A stretch of DNA of 64,000 bases, taken from NCBI RefSeq assembly GCF_015277875.1, contig NZ_CP063814.1:868001-932000 (forward strand), written 5' to 3'. The translations under genes and the position numbers were made by a program. Below the pieces are notes generated by a model that saw nothing but the letters and a program-made list of their open reading frames with translations, was not told where the DNA came from and made no database searches. Shown here piece after piece: positions 1 through 11,242 of the stretch (its first letter is position 1; each line of letters opens with the position of its first letter). This DNA is from Microbacterium luteum (GTDB lineage: Bacteria; Actinomycetota; Actinomycetes; Actinomycetales; Microbacteriaceae).

Positions 1-2
1 AA

Positions 3-578
3 GACCTGATCGACGAGTTCGGACGCCTCCCCGGCATCGGGCCGAAGTCGGCACAGCGCATCGCGTTCCACATCCTGCAGACGCCGGGTTTCGACGTCTC
101 GCACCTCGCGCAGCTGCTGTCGGAGGTGCGCGACAAGGTGCGCTTCTGCGAGATCTGCGGGAACGTGTCCGAGCAGGAGCGGTGCGGCATCTGTCGCGAC
201 CCGCGGCGCACCCTCAGCGTCATCTGCGTCGTCGAGGATGCCAAAGACGTCGCGGCGATCGAGCGCACGCGCGAATTCCGCGGCCTCTACCACGTGCTCG
301 GAGGCGCCATCAGCCCGATCGCGGGCATCGGACCGGATGACCTGCGGATCACGCAGCTCATGCAGCGTCTCGCCGACGGCACCGTGCAGGAGGTGATCAT
401 CGCGACCAACCCGAACCTCGAGGGGGAGGCCACCGCGACCTACCTCAGTCGTCTGCTCCAGACCCTGCAGATCTCCGTCACGCGCCTGGCCTCGGGCCTC
501 CCCGTGGGCGGCGACCTGGAGTATGCCGACGAGGTGACGCTCGGGCGCGCGTTCGAAGGTCGGCGCGCCATCGGCTGA
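3..578 (+). CDS. recR: Recombination protein RecR (5' truncated by window edge)
   Basis: RecR acts with RecF and RecO to load RecA at gaps during recombinational repair. The reading frame is open from base 3, so the true start lies before the window and about 191 residues are visible. The first visible residues carry the RecR helix-hairpin-helix ([11 protein letters not shown]). Next comes the four-cysteine zinc motif ([16 protein letters not shown]), then the Toprim domain ([14 protein letters not shown] and [11 protein letters not shown]). The end near [12 protein letters not shown] is the normal RecR C-terminus. recR just upstream of lysC-asd is a common actinobacterial order; here an inverted exporter gene sits between them. 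Confidence 0.97.
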   Translation, partial: DLIDEFGRLPGIGPKSAQRIAFHILQTPGFDVSHLAQLLSEVRDKVRFCEICGNVSEQERCGICRDPRRTLSVICVVEDAKDVAAIERTREFRGLYHVLGGAISPIAGIGPDDLRITQLMQRLADGTVQEVIIATNPNLEGEATATYLSRLLQTLQISVTRLASGLPVGGDLEYADEVTLGRAFEGRRAIG

Positions 579-613
579 CCCAGCGGACCGTCGGCGTCCA
601 GCCGCCGTCCGGG

Positions 614-2011
614 TCAGCGGCGAAGGCGCACCCGAGTCCGAGACACCGAGCCGAGCGAGGCGCGCACCGGTTGGCCGACGTAGATGCCGAGCGAGGCGCC
701 GACCGCCAGGCTGATGCCGACCACCGCGGCGCCCACGAGGTTCTCGAAGCCCACGATCATGAGGGCGCCCTCGTCGCCGGCCTCGACGATGCTGAGGAGG
801 CCCCGGAACACCGCGGCACCGGGCACCATCGGAAGGATCGCGGCCGTGGTGATCGCGATCGAGGGCACGTGCAGGCGGAAGGCCACGACGACGCCGACGA
901 AGCTGCCGACGAAGGCGCCGAACCCGCTCGCCGCGGCCGTCTCCAACCCGACGGCGTCGGCGGCCAGGTAGCCCAGCCAGGCGACGAGACTCAGCCCCGT
1001 GCTCACGACGATGATGCGTCGCCCGGCGCCGTTGTAGACGGCGACGGCCACGGCCACCAGCGCGGCTCCGAGGAACTGCAGGGGCACAGGTCCCAGGGGA
1101 AGCGCCTCGCTCGGTGGTTCCATCGCCTGACCGACCACGCGCGCGACCTCGAGAGCGGCCAAGATGCCCAGCACCACGCCGAGCGTGTGAGTGATGAGTT
1201 CGAGGATGCGGCCCATCGCCGTGAGTGCGAAGCCGTCGATGGCGTCTTGGGCGGCCCCGACGACCGTGAGTCCCGCGAGCATGAGCACGATGCCGGAGGC
1301 GACGATCACCGACGGGCGGATCTCCTGTGCGCCGGGGAGCGGCGTCATGGCGAGCAACGGGCTGAAGGCTGCCGTCAGGGTGAGGACGAAGGCGCCCGCG
1401 ATCTGGCTGAAGAAGTACGGCACACGGGCCTTGGCGAGAGCGTACTGCGTCAACGCGGCGAGGATCGCGGCGACGAAGGCCAGCACGATGACGATCCACG
1501 GCGCACCGAACATGACCGCCACGCCGACGGCCAGCATGCCCTGGGCGACGACGACGGCCGGCGGGCGGTATCGGAAGGCGGTGCGCCGGATGCGTCGGTA
1601 GCGCTCGGCGGCGGTCTGCGGATCCAGCCCCGCCCGGATGTCGGCCACGAGGGCCTGCACGCGCTGCAGCCGCTCGTAGTCGGGTGCCGCCCCGCGGACG
1701 ACGCGCATCGAGGTGATCGGCCTCGCGGCTCCCGGGCGGTGGTAGGTCGCGGTGATGGAGTTGTAGGTGACGTCGACGTGCACCTGATCCAGCCCGTAGG
1801 TGCCGGTGACGCGCACGATGGTCAGCGTCACCTCGCTCGCCGGGGCGCCGGCGACGAGCATCGTCTCGCCCATGCGGATCGCGAGCTCGACGATCTGAGC
1901 GGCGAGCGCGTCGTCGATCACCGGGAGCGCTTCGGTGAGGGTGTCGGTGGGGACGTCGCTGTTGACGAGGTCGCGAAGGCTCGGCAGCAGGCGTCGGCGG
2001 CGAGGGGGCAT
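614..2011 (-). CDS. Threonine/serine exporter, ThrE family
   Basis: A 465-residue integral membrane protein of the ThrE family, which exports L-threonine and L-serine with the proton motive force. After a polar N-terminus of about 175 residues (start MPPRRRRLLPS) come about ten hydrophobic segments in two blocks, matching the DUF1212 plus ThrE_2 layout. The ATG at 2011 was chosen because GGAGG lies about 10 nt upstream on the minus strand. The frame stays open far upstream, antisense to lysC, but that part has no membrane or exporter character. The gene is back to back with lysC-asd, the entry to threonine synthesis, so export of the pathway product is a plausible job. Substrate is inferred from the family only. 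Confidence 0.9.
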   Translation of the reverse strand: MPPRRRRLLPSLRDLVNSDVPTDTLTEALPVIDDALAAQIVELAIRMGETMLVAGAPASEVTLTIVRVTGTYGLDQVHVDVTYNSITATYHRPGAARPITSMRVVRGAAPDYERLQRVQALVADIRAGLDPQTAAERYRRIRRTAFRYRPPAVVVAQGMLAVGVAVMFGAPWIVIVLAFVAAILAALTQYALAKARVPYFFSQIAGAFVLTLTAAFSPLLAMTPLPGAQEIRPSVIVASGIVLMLAGLTVVGAAQDAIDGFALTAMGRILELITHTLGVVLGILAALEVARVVGQAMEPPSEALPLGPVPLQFLGAALVAVAVAVYNGAGRRIIVVSTGLSLVAWLGYLAADAVGLETAAASGFGAFVGSFVGVVVAFRLHVPSIAITTAAILPMVPGAAVFRGLLSIVEAGDEGALMIVGFENLVGAAVVGISLAVGASLGIYVGQPVRASLGSVSRTRVRLRR

Positions 2012-2257
2012 GCGGGTGCATCCTCCGGGTGGTGCGAGGTGTGTGGTGCGTCGATGAATCGGCCGCGTCGATGATTCGGCCGCGTTGGCCGACTCGATCC
2101 TAGATCTCGGATGCTGTGCGCGAACAGTGTGCGCCGGGCGGCCGACCGGTGCGTCCGTCACATGGCGAAGAGGGCATGGGCCCGTCCGTAAGATGGTGGG
2201 TCGGGCGTGCCTTCGTCCGACCCATTCTTCGTGCCCGCGCAACCCGGGAGATCCAAC

Positions 2258-4694
<2,437 letters not shown>

Positions 4695-4731
4695 GTTCGG
4701 CGCTTTCCGCCCGCGCGCCTAGAATCGACGG

Positions 4732-6204
4732 GTGACCGAACCCGCCGACGTCGTGCTGATCGGTGGTGGCATCATGAGTGCCACCCTGGGCACGCTCATC
4801 TCCGAACTGCAGCCCGACTGGAAGATCGTCGTCTACGAACGGCTGAGCGATGTCGCCGAGGAGAGTTCGAACGCCTGGAACAACGCCGGCACGGGTCACG
4901 CTGCGCTGTGCGAGCTGAACTACATGCCCGAGGCGAAGGACGGCACCGTCGACCCCGCCAAGGCCATCTCGATCAACGAGCAGTTCCAGCAGAGCCGGCA
5001 GTTCTGGACATCCCTCGTCGACGCCGGAGTGCTCGACGCCCCCTCGACGTTCATCAATGCGACGCCGCACATGACCTTCGTGCGCGGCGAGAAGGACGTG
5101 GCCTACCTCAAGAAGCGCTACGAGGCGCTGAAGGACCAGCCGCTGTTCGCCGGGATCGAGTACAGCGAGGACTCCCGCGTCATCAATCAGTGGGCGCCGC
5201 TGCTGATGGACAAGCGTCGCGCCGGTGAGCCGTTCGCGGCCACGCGCGTCCCCGCCGGAACCGACGTCGACTTCGGGGCGCTCACGCGCCAGATGTTCGC
5301 CGCGCTCCGCGAGCGGGGTGTCGAGGTGATCACCAACCGCGAAGTGCGCAAGGTCAAGCGTCGCGGCGACGGCTCGTGGCGCATCCATTGGCGGGACACC
5401 ATCGGCCGCACCCCCGGCACGAGCGATGCGAAGTTCGTCTTCGTCGGCGCGGGCGGCTGGGCGATCAAGCTGCTGCAGTCCTCGCGCATTCCCGAGATCT
5501 CCGGCTACGGCGTGTTCCCGATCGGCGGTCAGTGGCTGAAGACGTCGAATCCGGCGATCGTCGCCCGCCACCGGGCGAAGGTGTACTCGCAGGCCTCCGT
5601 CGGCGCACCCCCCATGTCCGTCCCGCACCTGGACACCCGCGTCGTGGACGGTGAGACCTCGCTGCTGTTCGGCCCCTTCGCGACCTTCAGCCCGAAGTTC
5701 CTCAAGAACGGACGCTGGTTCGATCTGTTCGCGCAGGTGCGTCCCGGCAACATCCTGCCGATGCTCAAGGTCGCGATCGACAACCCCGGCCTCATCAAGT
5801 ACCTCGTGAGCGAGCTGCTGAAGAATCACGCGCAGAAGGTGGCGAGCCTGCGTGATTTCATGCCCACAGCCAAAGACGAGGACTGGGAGCTGCTCGACGC
5901 CGGCCAGCGCGCCCAGGTGATGAAGAAGGACCCCAAGAAGCTCGGCGTGCTGCAGTTCGGCACCGAGGTCGTCACGAGCGCGGACGGGTCGATCGCCGGT
6001 CTTCTGGGAGCCTCGCCCGGCGCCTCGACGGCGGTGTCCATCATGCTCGGGCTGCTGAAGACCTGCTTCCCCGACCGCGTGTCGGAGTGGGAGCCGCGGC
6101 TGCGAGAGCTCATCCCGAGCTACGGCGAGACGCTCAACCCCCGCCCGGAGGCGGCGGACGCGGTGCTGGACACGACCGCCCGGGTTCTCGCCATCCAGCG
6201 ATGA
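4732..6204 (+). CDS. mqo: Malate:quinone oxidoreductase
   Basis: An FAD enzyme at the membrane face that oxidises malate to oxaloacetate and passes electrons to menaquinone, bypassing NAD-dependent malate dehydrogenase. The protein has 490 residues. The FAD-binding motif is VVLIGGGIMS at residues 7-16, and the characteristic SSNAWNNAGTGHAALCELNY segment follows. The start is GTG 4732. There is no Shine-Dalgarno site; a -10-like TAGAAT (4720-4725) ends 6 nt before the codon, so the mRNA is probably leaderless. It lies 37 nt after asd but seems to have its own promoter. Confidence 0.97.
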   Translation: MTEPADVVLIGGGIMSATLGTLISELQPDWKIVVYERLSDVAEESSNAWNNAGTGHAALCELNYMPEAKDGTVDPAKAISINEQFQQSRQFWTSLVDAGVLDAPSTFINATPHMTFVRGEKDVAYLKKRYEALKDQPLFAGIEYSEDSRVINQWAPLLMDKRRAGEPFAATRVPAGTDVDFGALTRQMFAALRERGVEVITNREVRKVKRRGDGSWRIHWRDTIGRTPGTSDAKFVFVGAGGWAIKLLQSSRIPEISGYGVFPIGGQWLKTSNPAIVARHRAKVYSQASVGAPPMSVPHLDTRVVDGETSLLFGPFATFSPKFLKNGRWFDLFAQVRPGNILPMLKVAIDNPGLIKYLVSELLKNHAQKVASLRDFMPTAKDEDWELLDAGQRAQVMKKDPKKLGVLQFGTEVVTSADGSIAGLLGASPGASTAVSIMLGLLKTCFPDRVSEWEPRLRELIPSYGETLNPRPEAADAVLDTTARVLAIQR

Positions 6205-6265
6205 TCCGCGCAGCGGGCATGTCCGCAGCGACGGGCACGGTCGGACGCCGGTAGGAGGAGGAGTC

Positions 6266-6922
6266 GTGGCGAAGCTCTACTTCCGCTACGGGGCGATGAA
6301 CTCCGGCAAGTCCACCGCCCTGCTTCAGGCGGCGTACAACTACGAGGAGCGCGGTCAGCGCGTGCTGCTGGCCAAGCCTGCCATCGACACCAAAGACGCC
6401 GATCGCGTCTCGAGCCGTCTCGGCGTCACGCGGCCGGTCGACTTCCTGATCCGTCCCGATGAGGACCTGCGCGCTCTGTTCGCCGAGCATCGCGCGCGCG
6501 TTCAGGCGGAGGCGCGGGAGAGTCTGCTCCCCGATGAAGACCCACCGCGGCGCGCCGACGTGGCGTGCCTGCTGCTCGACGAGGCGCAATTCCTCACCCC
6601 GGCTCAGGTCGACGATCTGATGCGGATCGTCGTCCTCGACCGCATCCCGGTTCTCGCCTACGGCATCCGCACCGATTTCCGCACCGAGGCGTTCCCCGGC
6701 TCGCGACGCCTCATGGAGCTGGCGCACAGTCTCGAGGAGCTGAAGACCATCTGCCGCTGCGGACGGAAGGCGCTTTTCAACGCGCGCCTGGTGGGCGGGA
6801 GGTTCGTCTTCGACGGCGACCAGGTCGCGATTGACGAGCTGACGGCGGACCGCGTGACCTACGAGTCGATGTGCGCGGAGTGCTACCTGGGTGAGTCGGG
6901 CGGACGGCTGGACGGACGCTGA
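6266..6922 (+). CDS. tdk: Thymidine kinase (type II)
   Basis: Phosphorylates thymidine for nucleotide salvage. The 218-residue protein has the Walker A motif GAMNSGKST at residues 9-17, the Walker B/DEAQF motif at 105-109 and four zinc-type cysteines (C163, C165, C203, C206), all typical of type II thymidine kinases. GTG 6266 is preceded by a strong GGAGGAGGA. It stands between mqo and galE on the same strand with no clear functional link to either. Confidence 0.93.
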   Translation: MAKLYFRYGAMNSGKSTALLQAAYNYEERGQRVLLAKPAIDTKDADRVSSRLGVTRPVDFLIRPDEDLRALFAEHRARVQAEARESLLPDEDPPRRADVACLLLDEAQFLTPAQVDDLMRIVVLDRIPVLAYGIRTDFRTEAFPGSRRLMELAHSLEELKTICRCGRKALFNARLVGGRFVFDGDQVAIDELTADRVTYESMCAECYLGESGGRLDGR

Positions 6923-6957
6923 TCGCCCGCCGGGGCGGTGCTGGCTAGTCTGGAGGC

Positions 6958-7980
6958 ATGCGAGTACTCCTTGCCGGCGGGGCCGGCTACATCGGCGCGC
7001 ACACCGCCGTCTCCCTGCTCGACGCCGGACACGAGGTCGTGCTGCTCGACGACCTGTCGGGCACGAGCGCCGTCGCGGCGCAGCGCGTCGAGCGGATCAC
7101 CGGCAAGAGCGCCCCGCTCGTGGTCGGGAACGCCGCCGACGACGAGGTCGTCGAGAGCGCGTTCGCCGACCACGGCCCGATCGACGCCATCATCCACTTC
7201 GCCGCCTTCAAGGCGGTCGGGGAGTCGACCCAGAAGCCGCTGGAGTACTACGCCAACAACCTCGACACCACCTTCGCGCTGCTGCGCGTCGGCCTCGCAC
7301 ACGGCATCCGCTCCTTCGTCTTCTCGAGCACCGGAACCGTCTACTCCGACCCCGCCGACCTGCCGTTCACCGAGGAGTCGACCACGAGCGTCGACCTCTC
7401 GAACGCCTACAGCAAGTCCAAGCGCATGAACGAGGTCGTGCTGGCGGATGTCGCGCGCGTGAACCCCGACGTCAATGTCACGGTGCTGCGGTACTTCAAC
7501 CCGGTGGGCGCGCACACGAGCGGCCTGATCGGCGAGGACCCCACCGGCATCCCGAACAACCTCATGCCGTACGTCTCGCGTGTCGCCATCGGAGCACTTG
7601 AGCGCATCGGCGTCTTCGGCGATGACTACGACACCCCCGACGGAACGGGACTCCGCGACTACATCCACGTCGTCGATCTCGCCGACGGGCACGTCTCCGC
7701 GCTCGAGAAGGCCGCACCGGGATACGCGGTGTACAACCTCGGCACGGGTCGGCCCGTGAGCGTGCTCGAGCTGATCTCCTCCTTCGAGAAGGCCGTCGGG
7801 CGCAAGCTCCCCACCCAGATCCTGGACCGCCGCCCCGGTGACGTCGCGGCGACCTACTGCGACCCGGCGAAGGCGGAACGCGAGCTCGGGTGGAAGGCGC
7901 GATTCGGCATCGACGAGGCGTCGCGCGACTATTGGACCTGGCAGTCGCAGAACCCGCAGGGATACGCGACCGCCGAGTAG
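6958..7980 (+). CDS. galE: UDP-glucose 4-epimerase
   Basis: Interconverts UDP-glucose and UDP-galactose using bound NAD. The protein has 340 residues. The Rossmann motif GGAGYIG lies at residues 7-13. Catalytic Ser124 sits in SSTGTVY, and Tyr151 with Lys155 in YSKSK. A -10-like TAGTCT (6946-6951) ends 6 nt before ATG 6958. The GGAGG is only 1 nt from the ATG, too close to act as a ribosome-binding site, so leaderless initiation is likely. No other Leloir genes are adjacent; it probably supplies UDP-galactose for wall polymers. Confidence 0.95.
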   Translation: MRVLLAGGAGYIGAHTAVSLLDAGHEVVLLDDLSGTSAVAAQRVERITGKSAPLVVGNAADDEVVESAFADHGPIDAIIHFAAFKAVGESTQKPLEYYANNLDTTFALLRVGLAHGIRSFVFSSTGTVYSDPADLPFTEESTTSVDLSNAYSKSKRMNEVVLADVARVNPDVNVTVLRYFNPVGAHTSGLIGEDPTGIPNNLMPYVSRVAIGALERIGVFGDDYDTPDGTGLRDYIHVVDLADGHVSALEKAAPGYAVYNLGTGRPVSVLELISSFEKAVGRKLPTQILDRRPGDVAATYCDPAKAERELGWKARFGIDEASRDYWTWQSQNPQGYATAE

Positions 7981-8004
7981 TCACCGCGCCGCCTCGGCAG
8001 ACGG

Positions 8005-8050
8005 CTTCCGTGGTCTGACCACAGTGTGTACGATGGTCAGACCACGGAAG
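8005..8050 (+). promoter_or_regulatory. LldR-type double operator and promoter of lldR-lldD
   Basis: A perfect 17-bp inverted repeat, CTTCCGTGGTCTGACCA at 8005-8021 and TGGTCAGACCACGGAAG at 8034-8050, separated by 12 nt. Each arm holds a TGGTCNGACCA site, itself near-palindromic and of the TGGT-N3-ACCA type bound by FadR/LldR regulators of the GntR family. A -10-like TACGAT (8029-8034) lies between the arms, so a repressor bound to both would cover the promoter. Regulation by the product of the next gene is inferred. Confidence 0.85.
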
Positions 8051-8061
8051 GAAAACGTTTC

Positions 8062-8778
8062 ATGGCGGAACCGTCGACGCCTGCACCGTCGCGTGCGTGG
8101 CAGGTCGTGCTCGAGAAGATCGAGAACGATCTGCTCGAAGGGCGCCTCGGGCCGGGGGACCGGCTCCCCGCCGAGCGGGAGCTCGCCGGGAGCCTCGGCG
8201 TCGGCCGCTCGAGCGTGCGCGAGGCGCTTCGCGTGCTCGAGGTCATGGGACTCATCCGCACCGGCACCGGATCGGGCCCGGCATCGGGCGCGATCATCGT
8301 CGCCGCCCCGACGGGCGGCATGCAGGCCCTCCTGAGACTGCAGGTCGCCGCACAGGGCTTCCCCCTCCACGACGTCGTGCGCACGCGGCTCGCGCTCGAG
8401 GAAGCCGTCGTCGACACGCTCGCGCGGGACCCGGATCGGAGCATCCGGGAGTCCCGCCGCGTGATGGCGGCGATGGCGGCGACCGATCTGACGCCGGGGG
8501 AGTTCCTCGCGCTCGACGCGCAGCTGCACCTGAGCCTGGCCGAGGCATCGGGCAACGTCGTGATCTCCGCGATGATGGCCGGGCTCCGCACATCCATCGA
8601 GTCCTACGTTCGCCGGGGCGCCGACAACATCGACGACTGGGATGCGACGGCGGCGCGCCTGCGCGACGAGCACGCCGAGATCCTCGCGGCCGTCGACGAC
8701 GGCGACCCCGCTCGCGCCCGCCGTCTCGTCAACGAGCACATCTCCGGCTACTACGCCCACGCGGGGCTGTCCCGCTGA
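8062..8778 (+). CDS. lldR: GntR-family (FadR/LldR-type) regulator of lactate use
   Basis: A 238-residue DNA-binding regulator. The N-terminal winged helix (about residues 10-80) contains [26 protein letters not shown], an almost canonical GntR helix-turn-helix. The rest is an all-helical FCD ligand-binding domain. ATG 8062 follows GGAAGG at good spacing; an upstream in-frame ATG at 8026 lies inside the operator and is rejected. The double TGGTCNGACCA operator immediately upstream and the following lldD suggest a lactate-responsive autorepressor. Ligand identity is inferred from context only. Confidence 0.88.
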   Translation: MAEPSTPAPSRAWQVVLEKIENDLLEGRLGPGDRLPAERELAGSLGVGRSSVREALRVLEVMGLIRTGTGSGPASGAIIVAAPTGGMQALLRLQVAAQGFPLHDVVRTRLALEEAVVDTLARDPDRSIRESRRVMAAMAATDLTPGEFLALDAQLHLSLAEASGNVVISAMMAGLRTSIESYVRRGADNIDDWDATAARLRDEHAEILAAVDDGDPARARRLVNEHISGYYAHAGLSR

Positions 8779-8806
8779 TCGTCCATCGCAGAAGGAAAAG
8801 GAAACC

Positions 8807-10102
8807 ATGGTCCAGCGTCAGCTGCCCAAGCCCGCCGAGCTCCTCGAACTCATGCAGTTCAAGAAGCCCGAGCTGAATCCCACCCGGCGTCGTCTCGAGG
8901 GTGCCCTCACGATCTACGACCTGCAGCGCATCGCCAAGAGGCGCACGCCGAAGGCCGCTTACGACTACACCGACGGTGCCGCCGAGGGGGAGCTGTCGCT
9001 GGCGCGAGCGCGTCAGGCGTTCGAGGACATCGAGTTCCATCCTGACGTGCTGCGCCCCGCCGAGCACGTCGACACCTCGACCGAGGTGCTCGGGGGACCG
9101 AGCGCGCTGCCGTTCGGCATCGCGCCGACCGGCTTCACGCGTCTCATGCAGACGGAGGGCGAGACGGCCGGGGCGGGTGCTGCCGGAGCCGCCGGCATCC
9201 CGTTCACGCTGTCGACGCTCGGCACGACCTCGATCGAAGACGTCAAGGCCGCCAACCCCACCGGGCGCAACTGGTTCCAGCTCTACGTCATGCGCGACCG
9301 CGACATCTCGTACGGCCTCGTGCGCCGAGCCGCCGAAGCAGGCTTCGACACGCTCATGTTCACGGTCGACACGCCCATCGCCGGCGCGCGACTGCGAGAC
9401 AAGCGCAACGGATTCTCGATCCCCCCGCAGCTGACGGTCGGCACCATCCTCAACGCCATCCCGCGCCCATGGTGGTGGATCGACTTCCTCACCACCCCCA
9501 AGCTGGAGTTCGCGTCGCTGTCGACGACAGGGGGAACGGTCGGCGAACTGCTCAACGCCGCGATGGATCCGACGATCAGCTACGAGGATCTCGAGATCAT
9601 CCGGCAGATGTGGCCGGGGAAGATCGTCATCAAGGGTGTGCAGAACGTCGCCGACTCCAAGAAGCTCATCGACCTCGGGGTCGACGGCATCGTGCTCTCC
9701 AACCACGGTGGCCGTCAGCTGGACCGCGCACCCGTACCGTTCCACCTGCTCCCGCAGGTGGTGCGCGAGGTCGGCAAGGACGCCACGATCATGGTCGACA
9801 CGGGCATCATGAACGGCGCGGACATCGTCGCATCGATCGCGCTGGGGGCGAAGTTCACCCTCATCGGCCGCGCGTACCTCTACGGCCTGATGGCCGGCGG
9901 GCGCGCCGGCGTCGACAAGACGATCGACATCCTGCGCACCGAACTCACGCGCACCATGGCCCTCCTCGGCGTCTCGTCGCTGGAGGAACTCGAGCCGCGT
10001 CATGTCACGCAGCTGCAGCGCATGACCCCGATCGCCGCTCCGGGAGCCCGGACCGCACCCCGCACGCGGTCGACGGCGTCGAAGGCCGGCGCGAAGGCTT
10101 GA
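8807..10102 (+). CDS. lldD: FMN-dependent L-lactate dehydrogenase
   Basis: An alpha-hydroxy-acid-oxidising flavoprotein of 431 residues that converts L-lactate to pyruvate and feeds the quinone pool. The active-site motif SNHGGRQLD is present (His300), as are the FMN-binding PFGIAPTGF and the C-terminal [12 protein letters not shown] segment. ATG 8807 has AAGGAAAAGG upstream and lies 28 nt after lldR, so both are in one operon under the inverted-repeat operator. The last 20 or so residues are an Ala/Lys/Arg-rich tail outside the conserved domain. Lactate rather than another 2-hydroxy acid is favoured by the adjacent LldR-type operator. Confidence 0.92.
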   Translation: MVQRQLPKPAELLELMQFKKPELNPTRRRLEGALTIYDLQRIAKRRTPKAAYDYTDGAAEGELSLARARQAFEDIEFHPDVLRPAEHVDTSTEVLGGPSALPFGIAPTGFTRLMQTEGETAGAGAAGAAGIPFTLSTLGTTSIEDVKAANPTGRNWFQLYVMRDRDISYGLVRRAAEAGFDTLMFTVDTPIAGARLRDKRNGFSIPPQLTVGTILNAIPRPWWWIDFLTTPKLEFASLSTTGGTVGELLNAAMDPTISYEDLEIIRQMWPGKIVIKGVQNVADSKKLIDLGVDGIVLSNHGGRQLDRAPVPFHLLPQVVREVGKDATIMVDTGIMNGADIVASIALGAKFTLIGRAYLYGLMAGGRAGVDKTIDILRTELTRTMALLGVSSLEELEPRHVTQLQRMTPIAAPGARTAPRTRSTASKAGAKA

Positions 10103-10114
10103 CCCCGCCCGCCC

Positions 10115-10200
10115 GTTCGCAACTCCTCAAGACCGTGCCCGTGGCGGCCCCGTTGGGCGAGTTCGGCGCTCCGCGGCGCGGTTCTTGCGGAGTTGCGAAC
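10115..10200. repeat. Intergenic imperfect inverted repeat, 86 nt
   Basis: GTTCGCAACTCCTCAAGACC (10115-10134) is matched by GGTTCTTGCGGAGTTGCGAAC (10180-10200) in reverse complement; the outer 12 bases pair perfectly. It fills the gap between convergent lldD and the HAD gene. It could be a bidirectional terminator or a copy of a dispersed palindromic element. No T-tract flanks it. Confidence 0.6.
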
Positions 10201-10238
10201 ACGCGCGGCGGCCCTTGGCGGGCCCGGTGGGCCGTCTG

Positions 10239-11018
10239 TCAGCGCGAGGGAAGGGTGGGGATGAGAGCGTCGAGCACCTCGGCGGTCTCCTCCCACCCGT
10301 CCACGGCCTGGCAGGCCACGCCCATGGCGAGCACCGGGTAGTCGTTCCCGTCGGGGTCGAGGCGGTCGCCGATGAAGAGCATGTCGTCCAGGCTGATGCC
10401 CGTCTGCTCCGAGAGCCGGCGCATTCCGTACGCCTTGTCGATCCCGCGGTGGGTGATGTCCACCGAGGTCGAGCCGCCCGAGCGCACCTCGAGGTCGGGG
10501 ATGCGGTCGGCGACGGCCTGACGCAGCGCGTTCTTCTTTTCGCCGGTGGGATCCCAGGCCTTTTTGGCTTCGAGCGGCGCCGTCTGCCCGAGCGCGGAGA
10601 AGGTGATCTGCGAGCCGCGGTCTTCGAGGATGGGCCCCCAGGTCTCGCTCTCCCAGAGACCGAGGCGGCGAGCCTCTTCTTCGACGGCGGCGAGGGCGCG
10701 GGTCTTCTCGTCGGCGGTCAGGCTGTGTGCGTAGACGGTCTGCACGTCGCCGTCGCGGAGGCGGTAGTACTGGGTGCCGCAGGTGGGCAGCAGGTGCAGG
10801 TGCTCGAGCGTCTGCGGGTCGGCCTCCGGCAGGCGTTCGACGACCTGACGGCGGAACTGCGTGAGCTGTCCGCCGGAGATCACGGCGACCTCGACGCGTT
10901 CGGCGAGCGCGATCAGCAGGTCGCCGATGCGCGGGTCGATGGCGCTCTTCGAGGGGGCGAGGGTGTCGTCGAGGTCGAAGGCGACCAGTCGGATGCTGTC
11001 GGGCACGATTCTCCACAT
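10239..11018 (-). CDS. HAD-superfamily hydrolase, subfamily IIB
   Basis: A 259-residue cytoplasmic phosphatase of the haloacid dehalogenase family. Motif I is DLDDT at residues 15-19, with the nucleophile and acid/base aspartates. Motif II lies in VISGGQ, and the late Mg-binding motif in FIGDRLDPDGND. The cap and overall length fit subfamily IIB, which includes phosphomannomutase-like and sugar-phosphate phosphatases; the substrate cannot be read from the sequence. ATG 11018 is used; GTG 11006 (VPDSIR) with a weak GGAG is an alternative. It runs convergently to lldD and stands alone. Confidence 0.8.
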   Translation of the reverse strand: MWRIVPDSIRLVAFDLDDTLAPSKSAIDPRIGDLLIALAERVEVAVISGGQLTQFRRQVVERLPEADPQTLEHLHLLPTCGTQYYRLRDGDVQTVYAHSLTADEKTRALAAVEEEARRLGLWESETWGPILEDRGSQITFSALGQTAPLEAKKAWDPTGEKKNALRQAVADRIPDLEVRSGGSTSVDITHRGIDKAYGMRRLSEQTGISLDDMLFIGDRLDPDGNDYPVLAMGVACQAVDGWEETAEVLDALIPTLPSR

Positions 11019-11065
11019 CGTCGATGTTCACCGCACTCGAGGCATGCCGCGCACGCCCCTACAGG

Positions 11066-11090
11066 AAAGGCCCCACCCGAAGGTGGAGCC
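11066..11090 (-). terminator. Intrinsic terminator of tRNA-Pro
   Basis: On the minus strand GGCTCCACC-TTCG-GGTGGGGCC forms a 9-bp stem with a TTCG loop, followed by TTT. It starts 10 nt past the tRNA 3' end. Confidence 0.85.
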
Positions 11091-11099
11091 TCTCTGCGG

Positions 11100-11173
<74 letters not shown>

Positions 11174-11242
11174 GTGGCAACCCGACGAGTCTACCCTGCT
11201 TCGTGCCGTGCTCCCAATCGGGACGGCACTCGTGGCGCGGGC

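Noticed and set aside
671..2074. A 467-residue plus-strand frame opposite the exporter gene
   Set aside because: Low-complexity Asp/Gly/His/Arg composition typical of an antisense shadow in high-GC DNA; the other strand codes a clear ThrE protein.
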